Origin: Pyropia yezoensis
Lineage: Eukaryota > Rhodophyta > Bangiophyceae > Bangiales > Bangiaceae
DNA: 64,000 nt
NCBI GenBank assembly: GCA_009829735.1
Contig: CM020619.1
Location: 31,723,547-31,787,546 of the forward strand
Direction: 5' to 3'
Below the pieces are notes generated by a model, which made no database searches, was not told the origin of the DNA, and worked only from the letters and a program-made list of their open reading frames with translations. The stretch's first letter is position 1, and each line of letters begins with the position of its first letter. The translations under genes and the position numbers were made by a program. Positions 9,733 through 20,665 of this stretch are shown here, one piece after another.

Positions 9733-11850
9733 CTACTTCCGGCGCGGACGCTGTGCCGCGGGAGCGTCCTCCAGCACTGCCTCCGCGGCACGACGGGAAC
9801 CGGAGGAATGCGGGATGGCGTAGTGCGGTGGGCGCGGCGCATCCAGGTATGACGCCATCGGAGTAGTACCGGTAGTTGCCGGGCGCTCACGCTCATCCAG
9901 ATATGCCTGTCGGCGCCTCTGGAAGCCAGTGAAGGTCTCTGACCACTGCTGGGCCAAACCATGCCGCGTCAAAGTCGCCAGAAGTTCGCGAACCACCGGG
10001 CTGTCCGACATCTGGCCGCTGTCCGCGCAAGCAAACACCCGGTCAACCACGTTGTTCAAGACGCTGGCGTAAGTACCCAGCACCAGGGAAGACCCGACGC
10101 TTTCAACCTGCACCGGAAGACGACCCAGCTGGTCTTCAATCATACCGACGTCGTACTGGTCGCATGTCTGGCCACCTTGGTTCAGGTACCAGTCAGGCAC
10201 CCGGAAGCGGGTAAGGCGCAGAGTCGGCGCCGGAATCTCGAACCGCCCCGAGGATGCCACTACCGGACGGTCCACAACAGCCCCAGAAACCGGAGTCCCC
10301 AACTCCAGCGGAGGCACAGGGCCGCCGACGTTGGAAGAAGGCGTCCGAGGCAGAACGGCCGGAGTAGTCGGCGACCGCACAGCCACCCCCAGACTCGCGG
10401 CAGACAAGCGCGGTGCCGGAGGAGCTTGAAGCACCGGCACAGGCGGAGCAGGACGCAGACGCGCCGGCGACGGCTCAGGCGAAGCCACCGGGGCGACAGG
10501 TGCAGCAGGAGCAAGTGGAGCCGCCGCAGACGCCCGACCGACCGCCGCGGCCCATCCCGACTCTTGCACCGGCGGCCCAATTGGCAGAAGATCGAGAGCG
10601 ACCGGAACAGTAAAGCTGCCTAGCTGCGGCCACCCCGGAAGCGGTGTCGCTAGCTGCACCTTGGCCGGAGAAGACTGGTAGACCACCTACACCCAACCGG
10701 AGCCATCCCGACGCGGGCTGTTCTGGTCGGCGATCGCGTTCAAGAAGCTCCGGTCCTGCACCGGCAGACGACGCCGGAAGTCAATCATCGCCTGGAAGAG
10801 CACTTTGTACTCCTCGTCCTGGCTGCACAGGAAGTCGACGGTCAACTTGTCGACAATCCAGACCATCAGGAGATCGGGGAGAAGCCAAAGCCGGTTGGAC
10901 ACCAAGACCTCGTGGAGCCAGTGATTGGCCGCCAAGACCGTCATCTCGGAGGTGTACATCATGTACGGGATCGAGTGGAAGAAGCCCTTGATCGACGCCT
11001 GAGTCAAGGCGTCCAAGAAGTACCAGGTGAAGGGGATGCTGGATGGAGCAAACCCGACCGGGATCTCGATTTCCTGCTGCTGCGGGATGACCTTGGGGTA
11101 GTACGCCGCCCGGTTAGCCTTGTCCAGCTTCCAGAACTCCTGGTGGTTGCAGCTCACGAGGAAGTCACGCTGGCGCCCGCGTCGCTCACCCTGCTCCCGT
11201 GCCGGCGACAGCTTGGAGTATTTCCGGGTCAGAAAAGGCGGCTCCAGAGCGACCATGCTCGGACGGGGATCGCAGTTCAGGCTCCCCGACCCCTTGAGCG
11301 CCTCGTCCCAGACCTTAAGTGCCCGGTGGACGTACCCTTCCTCCTCTGGCCACCGGAGAGCGGACGCGGACACACGACGCTCGGTCAGGGGTAGATCCAG
11401 CACCAGCGCGAAGGGGAGATCCTCCAGATGAGCAGCCCAAGAGGAACCCGAGAAGCTCTGGGAGCGGTCTTGTGCCAGGCGCATCTGGTCCGCCGTATGA
11501 AGACGAGTCTTGTCCATCTCGGTCAAGACCCCGCGCTGGAGTTCCTTGCGCCAGATGTTCAAGCAGTCCTGTTGGCACTGGGCCGCGCTGGCGTTGCCAG
11601 CCACCGTGGAGTAGCGCCGGCCCGCCAGAGGATCCTGCCCAAGAAGCATCTCCGGGAGACCCACCGGGGGGGTCTCGACCGGGTGCACCGCAGAAGCCGG
11701 GGGAACCCGATCCGTCCCCGCCGTGGCGACCGGCGCCGGCACCGACACTCGAGGAACCGGAGGCAGGAGAGGGGCGCGACTACCCGAGTTCTCTTTCGCA
11801 ACACTCGCCGCCGGAACCGCGGGCCCAGCTTGGATCTCGGAACTGGACAT
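9733..11850 (-). pseudogene. C1 antisense ORF (one nonsense codon)
   Basis: This antisense protein of about 705 residues lies between pol and the 3' LTR, ending 145 bases from the pol stop, exactly as in C2. The ATG at 11850 (MSSSEIQAG) is conserved in C2 at 45210. A TAG at 10689-10687 interrupts it where C2 has CAG. Ordered N-terminal half: EFWKLDKANRAAYYPK, then WYFLDALTQ (about residue 277), HEV, RLWLLPDLL (about 320) and DKLTVDFLCSQ. These align with the antisense proteins of A and B. A Pro/Ala-rich linker follows, then a C-terminal segment with QQWSETF. No known domain is recognised. The stop suggests this copy is dead unless read through. Confidence 0.75.
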
Positions 11851-12020
11851 GACGTCCAGAATCCGGGGGGGAACGAGAGGGCCGAGGTGAAGGAGAAGGG
11901 GGGGGGGACAGAATCGGAGCAGTTGCTCGTGACCGGGGTGAAAACGCTCGACCTCGGCACCGGTGTGGACGTGCTCGAGGCTGTGCACGGTGGCACCTGG
12001 TTCGGCCCGAGGACGTGCCG

Positions 12021-12037
12021 GACTAGGGAGGGAGCTA
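12021..12037 (+). other. Polypurine tract of C1
   Basis: GACTAGGGAGGGAGCTA lies directly upstream of the C1 3' LTR. The same tract is present on the minus strand in C2 at 45020-45036. Confidence 0.8.
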
Positions 12038-12610
12038 TGTAGCATCCCTGGCCCCGACTTGGCGCCGACCCGGGACTACAACCAGAGGGCACCAGGTGCC
12101 AGAACACGCCCGCCGTGTGGTGACGGTTGGCGGCCGTGGCCCGTGCCCGGCACTGGGATGCGGTGGACTACGCTATCCACACGTGAGAGAGGGATTGCTG
12201 ATGGGTTTTTGCATACTTGTGAGGGACTTGATTTGAAAGAATTTGAGTGTGAGATTAGTGAGTGGGAATAGAATTAGTAGTGATAGTGGCCCCCGACCTG
12301 ACGAGGTTAGACTCGGGTCGGGGCCACTCGGGGTTATGGGGGGGGGCTACCTGGCCAACGTGCCGAGGCTCCCCCAGATGCACGTTAAGAGGGACAGCGA
12401 GGCGCCCTTGGCCCGCGCCGTCAGGAAAAAGACAACTGCGCGTTTGCTTTCCTCTTCCCCGTGTGCACTACCGTGCGTATCTGTTTGCTCTGCGAGCAGG
12501 CACGTGAGGCAACAGGCATGCCATTCTCGTAGTTCCCCTTTCTGTGTTACCTGTCCCTTTCCCCCGAGGGATATTGACACGTGTCTGAGAGGATCGAGTT
12601 TAATACCACA
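12038..12610 (+). repeat. 3' LTR of C1 (573 bp)
   Basis: The LTR begins TGTAGCATCCC and ends TAATACCACA. It matches LTRs at 29145-29717 and 44446-45019 in the opposite orientation. On the antisense strand its edge reads TGTGGTATTAAAC, a mutated version of the TATAAAA seen in the other copies. Confidence 0.93.
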
Positions 12611-14506
12611 GACACCTCCTACGGTGCAGCGCCCGCCAGGACTTCCGGCGGGGGCACCGCGATCGCTCAGGGGGATGGGACTCCCGCGTCACCCGGCTTT
12701 GGGTTGACGGCGGGATCTCCCCCGTCGGCGGGACAAGTTGTCCCGCGTGAGGCCTTGGGGCGGTGGTTTTACCCCGCTTGGCCTCTATATGAGGAGGGGT
12801 TGACGGTTCTTCGCTGTGGCCGACTTTGCACAGCGATGGGTCGGGTATGGGACCGCCTACGGGAGAAGTATCCCCGTAGGGTCGGGTTCCCTGCCGGCTT
12901 CAGGACCGGCCAGTTTGCCTTCCTGGACGACGAGGAGGTCGAAGACGTACAGCGGGCCAAGGCCATGATGGACCGCGGGGGAACTATCCCGGGTCCCGGC
13001 GACTTGCCGACCTTTACTTTGGACGCGGTGGCAACTCGCCCCCCGTACCCTCACGAGGCCGATCCGCACACTCATCACTTTGATGTGCGGATGGAGAAGG
13101 ACTTCCGGCGAGGTCCTTACTTGGTGACCTCGGCTCAACTTGAGTTTCCGCAGCAGTCCGCTGCCAGTAAGGAGCAGTACTATCCGAAGAAGCTCGAGTG
13201 GTGGCCTCAAGTTGAGGTCCCCTACGGGTTCCCTGCGTTGTTGCCACGGTTGCTTGACCACTTCGGCTCCGTCATGTTGACGGCTGCCCCTGATCACCTG
13301 GTGTCGGCCATGTTGGCCACCCAGTGGCTCCTCGAGGTCATGTCGACCTGGGTGTCCTATGTCCAGCGGCGGGGGATGCTCTGGCATCTCCCCCTCCGGC
13401 TTATCCAAGGTTTGGAACAGCTCACCCCTCAGCTAGTTGCTGAGGGGTGCTCATCAGGACAACTCCCTCTACTCGAGGAGATGCTCCGCCTCCACACGTT
13501 TATCGAGTGGGAGAGCATTGAGCACAAGTTGCGCCGCCCCACTCGTGGGCCCAAGGACGATGGCGCACTTCGCCAATTCGTGTGGGTCGCTCGTGAACTT
13601 CACGACGGCCGTGTGGTCCTACGAGAGGGGTTGGGCATCGGGGACTACCCGTATGCCCCGGGGGTGGATTGCCACACTGCGCCACCCCCGGATAAGCCCA
13701 TAGTTATGGCCGTGCCCTCATACGATGACCATATGACTCAACCCACTGCGGGGGCCCCAAGTCGGGGTCGCAGTTACACTCGGGTCCCGCCACCTCGGCG
13801 TGCCCCTCCGCTTCCTCTTGTCCCCTTCCAGCCGCACGGGAACATCCCGATTAGCGTGGCCGTTGAGTCGTCCACCCCGGTGTCCCCCAACTTGGGGGCC
13901 ACCCTCCTGGCGGTATACCCAAAGTTGGTGTTACTGCCCACGCCTCTAACCTCAGAGATGATGATCACTACGTTGTTGCGCACCATCTCCTGGTTGGCCG
14001 AGTCGACCGCAACCCTTCAAGCTTCTGAGACTCCTCAACTTGAGGAGCGCGTTCGTACTGCGGTGGCGACCGCGAGTTGCGAGTCGGTGGCGGAGTTTAC
14101 GACGGCCGAGTTGGCTCGCATTGGGGCTCTTATGCCCCAACCATCCGCAATTGGGCGTGGCAAACGTCGTGCGAGCCGGGCATATTCGCCTCCTCGCCGT
14201 CGTCGCCGACACTCACGGCGCTCTCCCTCCGTGTCGGAAGACGAGTTGTCTTACTCCGTCTCGGAGTCCTCGACTCCGTCAGAGTCGGACTCGGTCCGGC
14301 GTCTGCGTCGCAAACTTGCGCGCAAGACTAAGCAGAAGAGTAGCCACGGTCGGCGCCACTTGCGCGACCGTGAGGGGCGCGACGGTTCCGACTTGGAGCC
14401 GCCGCCCCCTCCGACTGGTGGGGAGCGTTACCGCCGTGGGTCTCGCCGCTCGCCTCTACGAGAGGGCGAGGGCCGTGGAGTTGGAGAGTCTAGCATGCAT
14501 GCTTAG
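12611..14506 (+). CDS. B1 antisense ORF (5' end cut by C1), function unknown
   Basis: About 631 residues remain. The natural start is lost; the frame runs back into the C1 LTR, where an ATG at 12581 is fortuitous. The ordered domain contains YLVTSAQLEFPQQ, EQYYPKKLEWWPQVEVPYGF, HFGSVML (about residue 218), QWLLEV, RRGMLWHLP (about 257), QLTPQLVAEG and LLEEMLRLHTFIEW. Its order and spacing match the antisense proteins of A (FGSVLA, RLFHLP, QLGVDLIAA) and C (YYPKVI, HEV, LWLLP, KLTVDFL). The C-terminal 120 residues are Arg/Ser-rich (SPPRRRRRHSRRSPS), which would suit nuclear import or RNA binding. It is uninterrupted and converges on pol with 113 bases between stops. Confidence 0.72.
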   Translation, partial: DTSYGAAPARTSGGGTAIAQGDGTPASPGFGLTAGSPPSAGQVVPREALGRWFYPAWPLYEEGLTVLRCGRLCTAMGRVWDRLREKYPRRVGFPAGFRTGQFAFLDDEEVEDVQRAKAMMDRGGTIPGPGDLPTFTLDAVATRPPYPHEADPHTHHFDVRMEKDFRRGPYLVTSAQLEFPQQSAASKEQYYPKKLEWWPQVEVPYGFPALLPRLLDHFGSVMLTAAPDHLVSAMLATQWLLEVMSTWVSYVQRRGMLWHLPLRLIQGLEQLTPQLVAEGCSSGQLPLLEEMLRLHTFIEWESIEHKLRRPTRGPKDDGALRQFVWVARELHDGRVVLREGLGIGDYPYAPGVDCHTAPPPDKPIVMAVPSYDDHMTQPTAGAPSRGRSYTRVPPPRRAPPLPLVPFQPHGNIPISVAVESSTPVSPNLGATLLAVYPKLVLLPTPLTSEMMITTLLRTISWLAESTATLQASETPQLEERVRTAVATASCESVAEFTTAELARIGALMPQPSAIGRGKRRASRAYSPPRRRRRHSRRSPSVSEDELSYSVSESSTPSESDSVRRLRRKLARKTKQKSSHGRRHLRDREGRDGSDLEPPPPPTGGERYRRGSRRSPLREGEGRGVGESSMHA

Positions 14507-14619
14507 TTGGCAGCTGCCTTTGTTGTGAGAGTGTGAGGGGTTAGGGCTGTAGTCAAAAGCCACTCTGCGTGCCACTTCGACTTGAAGCACTCTCCTTGGC
14601 ACTGTTGCTCGGCCTTTTC

Positions 14620-17600
14620 TCACGTTGAGGGAGGGCTGTTAGGGTCTATCTCATTCCGGGCACAGTACGCCCGGACCTTCTCAGCGGGAAGGTCCTCCAC
14701 ATACTCCCACGTATCATCCTTGGCTTTGTAGCCGAACCAACGCACCCTCAACATGAGGCTGTTAGTGTCCTCATCCCATCCGTGGTCGATGAACTTATCG
14801 AACACGTACTCCTGCGGGCCATGTTTGGCCGCAGGTTGCGAGGGCAGGCGCCACGCTTCCAGCGCACGCGCCCAAGCTGGGTCGCCTGCAGGCGGTGGTG
14901 CAACTTTGACCACGTCCTGTCCGTTCACTGTGCGGACCCCATCGTCACTTTCGATGGTGAAGCGCCGCCCATCAGTACGAAGGACCTGGTACGGCCCCTT
15001 CGTCTGGAATACCAGCTTACCCCCAGTTGGGGTGTGTGAGTGAACCAGTACCCAGTTACCCTGCTCGGGGACATGCTTAGAATTGCGCACCTTTTTGTCA
15101 AAAGTACGCTTGTAGCGCTTTTGCGCTTTGTCCATCTCAGCCCTCACTTTAGGGATGAGGTTTTCAAGCCTAGCAGCGAACTCCGCCTTACTCTCAGTAG
15201 AAGTAGGCGTACTGCCACCATCCTCCCTAGTTGGGAGCGACCGCCGCACAGCGATAGACCGCACGCGACGGGGGGTCACAAAAGCGAGGGGTACTTCCCC
15301 AGTAGATGAGTGAACCTGCGAATTGTAGGCAGTGGTAAGAATAGAAATGTATTGGTCCCACGTCTTCACGTGCTCACTCACATAGTGGCGCAGCTGCCTA
15401 ACAATAGTTTTGTTGAAGCGCTCCATCTGCCCATTAGTTTGTGGGTGGTAGGGGGTGGCATAGTTTGCCTTCACCACCAACATATCCAGCACTCCCTGAA
15501 ACAGTACAGACGCAAATTGCGGTCCATTGTCCGATAGTGTACTATCCGGAATGCCATACGCGGCAACCCAGTGATCTAGGAAGGCTGACTCGACCGACAT
15601 GGCCGTGATCTCCGCCGGAGGGATCGCTCGCGTAAGTTTCGTGAAGCGATCATAGATGACTAGAAGGTACTGGTTGCCCTCCTTGGTCACCGGCAGTGGC
15701 CCAAGGATGTCCATCGCCAACGCGGCAAAGGGCTCCTTGGCCGGGAACAGTAACATAGCCGTAGTAGGCCGCCGTTCCATCAGACGGTTCTGTGCACAAC
15801 TTGTGCAGGCAGCCACCCAACTGTAGATGTTCAACACCATGGACGGCCAGTAGTACCTGGTCCTCAGGGTCTGGTACAGTTTACTAGACCCCAGGTGTCC
15901 ACCCGAAGGAGCGTTGTGCTCCCTCTCAAGGATACTGTCCTTGAGGGATGCGGGGACGACAAGTTGTTCGGTCCCCTGGAATACCCCCCTCCTCATGAGG
16001 AGGCCATCGTCTCCCAGAAAAAAACGCGTCTCCACCACTGTATCCAGTGTATCCCTCTGCGACTTGCAGAAGGGAGCCTCGGCCTGGGCCTTCACCACCT
16101 CGTCCAGGGACAGGGGCAAGTACTTCTTGCTCCCTGGCGCCTCGGGGTTCAACGCCTTACCCGAGCGCGTGACTACCCCCACGATGGGGATGACCTCATC
16201 GACTGGGTTAGTGTCCAGCCCCTCGGTAGGTACCCGAGAAAGGTCGTCGGCAAGGGCATGTTGCCTGCCAGGTCGGTACTCAATATCAAAGTTTGAAGGG
16301 TGCCAGTCGCACCCTCCACCGATTGAGACGAGTTTTCGTGCAATCCGTCTTGAAGATGAACTGCAACGCGCGGTGGTCACAGCGGATGAGGAACTTCTCA
16401 CCCTCTAGGTAGTGACGAAGTGACGTCACCGCCCACACCACTGCGAGTCCTTCCAACTCGGTGACTCCGTAGTTCTTCTCGGCCGAGCTCAGCCCCTTGC
16501 TGAAGTATCCCACCGGCAAGTACTCCTTGTCCGGCTGCTGCTGAAGAAACACACAACCAAGTTGGTCGTAGCCAGCGTCCACATCCAGGGTGTAGTGGCC
16601 TCCCAACCTGGCAATAGCCAAGATGGGGGGCTTCAGCAGAAGGTCCCGAAGAGTCTCAAAAGATTCCTGCTCCACCCGACTTGGGGGAGGCAGGTTCTTC
16701 GGTAGCGTTGAGCTCACTAGCTCATTCAGCGGCTTCGCCACCTTGGCGAAGCCCTTGGTGAAACTTCGGTACACGTTACACATCCCGAGGAAGCTCCTCA
16801 TCTGGGTCTGGGTCCGGGGGTACTGAGCCTTACGGATGGCCCTCAAGTTTTTCTCGTTGACACTGAGGCGCCCCGGGCGGACAACCTGTCCCAAGTATTC
16901 CACCTCTTGAGTGAAGAGGTGGCACTTACTCGCCTTCAGTGACACACATGCGTCAGCAAGTAGCTTGAACACCTGGCCAAGATGGCCAATGTGTTCCTCC
17001 GGACTTCGGGAGAACACAATGATATCGTCTAGGTACACGGGACAGATCTGCTACCGTACTCCGGCCAGAATCATGTCCATAGCGCGCTGGAAAGTTGCCG
17101 GCGCGTTACACAGGCCAAACGGTAAACGCTTGCACTGGTAGGCACCACAGTGACAGGTAAAGGTAGTTTTATGTCTGTCTTCCGGGGCAATGGGAATCTT
17201 CCAGTACCCCGCGATGCAGTCCAGGGTAGAGAGCACGTTCGCCTCCCCCAGAGAGTCCAGGCAGTCGTCCATCCTAGGTAGGGGATAACTGTCCTTCACC
17301 GTGCTCTCGTTGAGCTTACGGTAGTCGATACAGAACCGTGGGGTCCCATCAACTTTGGGGACGATAACCACCGGACTCGCCCACTCGGCGTTGCTGGCCT
17401 CGATCACATCGAGGGCCTCCATGCGAGCAACTTGCTCCTTAACGAGGGCCCTTGAACGGGGTCCTTCCCTACACGGTTGTTGGCGTATAGGGGGTGCACC
17501 GGGTTTCAACTCGATCCGGTGTTGGGTGGCTCTCGTGAGTCCCAATTGACCATCCCTCAACTTGTGATATTGGTCCAAGAGGCGTTCAACTGGAACCCTC

Positions 17601-18604
17601 AACCCGGGTGGGACACCCTCCATGTTCACATGCGGACGAGGAGAGGCGGCCGACTTGGCTTGATGCTTCTCCTTTCCGGACTTCGGGTCGCTACTTGCGC
17701 CCGCGTTGAGGGTACCCGCTACTACCGGTCCCTCGTGTTGGTCGATATAGCCGAACTTGGCTCCCGACTTGAAGTACTGGGGCGACAAGCTGAGGTTCGT
17801 CACCTGGATCCTCCACGGGACTCCGGCTTTGGAGTCCATCGTGCCAAGGGCAACATGCACTTGGTGCTTGCGAGCAAGACGGGGGTAAGGGTGCACCAAC
17901 CCGTTCCCCGTATAATCAGTTACAACATCCACGTGCGCCACCGAGTTGGGGGGCAACGTGACTTTGCGGGCTAAACGCAGGGTAGCAGTAAACCCTTCCC
18001 TCACAGAGCAAAGAGGCTTCGACTGTGAGACTGTCACAGGAGCCACAGACTTTCCCTCACCAAGGATGGGGATAGTCTCCCCATTCATCAACTTGACCCA
18101 ATAATCAGGGCCACAAATCAAAGGCACTTGTGTTACGACATAAGGGGTACCCAGAAGCAGGGGTACCGATATATTCTCAACTACTCCAAAGGTCACGTCG
18201 ACCTCATGGGTTCCCAACCTAGTTTGTAGGGTCACGGCACCAACGATGGGAAGTACCCCACCATTGATGTCGATCAGGTGGTCAGCTTTAGACTTCCAGC
18301 GTTGGAGCTTCACCTCCTTTGGTAATAGCGACTTGCGTATCAAGGAGGCTCCTGACCCGGTATCAAGTACGATACGGGCACAGCAGGCACGGCCGGGGGC
18401 AAGTTGCACCCGTCCAGCCACCTGGAAGTTCTCACCCGTCAGCACCGCGATGACCCGACGTGGGTTTACGTTCTTGGGGAGTCCTACCCGAGGTGGGCGG
18501 ACTCCCTTAGGTCGCCGCAGTATCCGGCAGGGTTGGTTCGTCCTCTTCACCCACTTGGCCCAGGCTGCCGTTGTGAGCTTAGGACGGCCAGCCCCAACGG
18601 TCAT
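14620..18604 (-). pseudogene. pol: B1 pol polyprotein with nonsense codon and frameshift
   Basis: This is Ty3/Gypsy pol. In order it has protease (VLDTGSGASLI near 18360), reverse transcriptase (FCIDYRKLN near 17330; YLDDIIVF near 17030), RNase H (DVDAGYDQLG near 16580) and integrase. The integrase has HHCC near 15910-15790, MDILGPLP near 15700, LSDNGPQFAS near 15520 and NGQMERFNK near 15430. A chromodomain is at about 14800-14670 (RVRWFGYKAKDDTWE). A TAG at 17053-17051 lies just before the YLDD box where a Trp codon is expected, and the frame slips by one base near 16310 in RNase H. Its ATG at 18604 overlaps the gag stop as ATGA. Confidence 0.92.
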
Positions 18605-20237
18605 TCGTTTCCCGCCAACTTGGCGTCTGAATCTGAGGGCGAAGGGGAAGACGACGAGTCCGAGGATGACGTGTCCGCCCCCTCCACCGAGGGTGTGGCG
18701 ACCGCCACCACCGGACGAGACCCACCCTCGCGGCGTGAACGTACTTCGTTCGTAGCCGACTTCGTATTCGCATTCCTAACAAGTTGTTGGATGCGTTTAC
18801 TCAACTTGTGGCAATCATACGCCCAGTTTCCATCGGAGTTGCAGTTCCAACACCGATTGTCAGTTCCCGGAGGGGTCTTCCCAACTGGGGAAGACGAGAA
18901 GATACCCTGGGAAGTTCCCACGGCAGCAACCACCCTCTCCTTGCGGATTCGGCGTGCTTATCGTCGCTCTCTGGCCTGGCGCGCCTCCCCCGTTCCTCGG
19001 CCAACTCGGCTTGACGCTCCTGGCGTTGTTCCTCCCGCAACTTGCGGTAGGCCTCGCCTCGGCGGTAGGCGAACCTGGCCAACTCGGCCAGGGTCGCCCG
19101 GGCAGTGTTATGGTCCCGGGTCTCCATGCGGACTGACCAATGGAGTCCCTCCACAAACCGACTCTTCACCACAGCTTGTGGATGAAGAAACCCACAAAGA
19201 TTGTTGAGCTTACGAACTCGCTCCGCAAAGGACAACTCGTCCTCAGCTCCTTCCTGATGGGCTTGCGTAAACTCCTCGACTTGAGAAGCCAACGCCGCTT
19301 CATCGACCATGGCCCTCAACAACCAGTTGACGAGCTCCAAATAGGACGTCACCTCCCCAGCGCCTCCACTTGAGGAGCTGGGCATGACGGACATAAGTTC
19401 TGTCCGCAGGTCGCCCTTCGTAAACTCCTGTAGCATATAGAAAGCCATGCCTTCACTTATGGCATTGTCGTCACAGGCTTTTGTGAAACGACGTAGAAAC
19501 TCAAAGACACGGAGGGGGGGAGTTCCATCCCACTCCGCTTTGTGCCCAAAAGAATGAAGTGCATTCTTCTTGGCGCGGCCCATGGCTCGGGCCTGGTCAG
19601 GACCATACGCCACCGACTTGTTGTGGAGAGCGTAGGTCTCACAGTCAAAGATCCTCTGGTAGACCGGGTTGGCTACCTGGATCTTGGGCGGTACCTCACG
19701 TTGAGGGAACAGTCGCTGTGGCACGGGGGTAAGTTGACCCTCAGTGACTGCTGTCTGCCGCGGCGAGCTTGGTGTAGCCGCCGGCGTTTCCGGGGGAAAC
19801 TCCCCCGTGAAGGGCGTACACCCCACCGAGTATGGTGTGGCTCCCTCGTTGGGAGTCACAGGTGTCGCCCTCAGTTCGGGGCGACCCGAGACAGGCGAGA
19901 GGAGGGATTCCCCCTGCGCCTGCGGGCTCGAAAGCCCCAGTCCGGCTCGGACATTAAGCCCACCTGGCAAACTCGCCACAATCTGATTCAGAATAGTATT
20001 CGTCATCGTGACCACCAGGTCCGGCAAAGTGTGCCGCAGCACATTGGTCGCCTCCTGACGGACAGTTTCCGCTAGGAGTGGGTTGACGACTCTAGTTGAG
20101 TCTCGGTCCGCCTCCGGGAGTCCACCTGAGGGGTAATCACGTTCTTCAGGGGTCTCAACCGGGGGCACTGGCGCGAGCCCGTCGCCGACCAACGGAGGTC
20201 CGCCGTCCTCCGAAAGCCTAGTTGGCGACGGCTCCAA
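18601..20237 (-). pseudogene. gag: B1 gag, frameshifted
   Basis: This is the capsid/nucleocapsid protein, nearly identical to B2 gag (30132-31817). The frame is open upstream of 20237, but I see no convincing ATG at the N-terminus. One base has been gained or lost near 18990, putting the zinc-knuckle end in another frame. The knuckle reads CWNCNSDGNWAYDC, that is CX2CX4NX4C: the usual His is Asn (codon 18828-18826). B2 has the same Asn. The C-terminus ends GNE, and the stop overlaps the pol ATG at 18604-18601. Confidence 0.85.
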
Positions 20238-20645
20238 GCCAAAGTTGGCTCCAGCCCGAGTGGAACCCGCGGGGACAGTCCTTACCCCTTGGGACGTTCC
20301 CGTTCAGTGTACCACACGGTGGCCAGACTTCGGCCCACCCACATCAGAAGTGTCACCCGAATGAACTCCCAACTGAGTCGGGGTGGCCTGTTGCCCGCCC
20401 GCACTTCCAGTCCTGCTGGCTTGAGGGACCTCCAGTCCCTCTGCGACCCCAGGTAAGCTCACCTGTGTCTCACCAGTTTTCAAAGGCACTGGAGTACGTG
20501 CGTCACCCGGGTACTCCCCGGACGACGGGGGGTCCGAGCTAGCCATGTTGGCTGACGATCGGTATGACACGGTCCAAGTCCATCGTTCCTCTGAGACAGA
20601 GGGCCCCCTACTCCCGGGTGCACCCGCAGGTAAAGTTTACCTCTA

Positions 20646-20663
20646 TCCCCTGCTGCTCCACCA
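20646..20663 (-). other. Primer binding site of B1
   Basis: On the plus strand this reads TCCCCTGCTGCTCCACCA, two bases from the LTR. It looks like a tRNA 3' end with terminal CCA, so the minus strand would pair with that tRNA. A and C have the same site. The leader 20238-20645 has no recognised gene. Confidence 0.8.
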
Positions 20664-20665
20664 AA

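Larger units (their letters stand above)
9349..12610 (+). mobile_element. Retrotransposon C1, 3' portion
   Basis: This holds the pol C-terminus, an antisense ORF, a polypurine tract and the 3' LTR of family C. The 5' part should lie beyond A1, left of the window. C1 interrupts the antisense ORF of B1 at 12610/12611. Confidence 0.88.

Noticed and set aside
10010-10623. Plus-strand open frames within 9961-10623 and similar overlapping frames opposite other ORFs
   Set aside because: They mirror the antisense ORF of C, lack conserved motifs and are not kept between C1 and C2.
12581-12610. ATG inside the C1 LTR as the start of the B1 antisense ORF
   Set aside because: The LTR belongs to C1, so the joined start is fortuitous; the true B start is lost.
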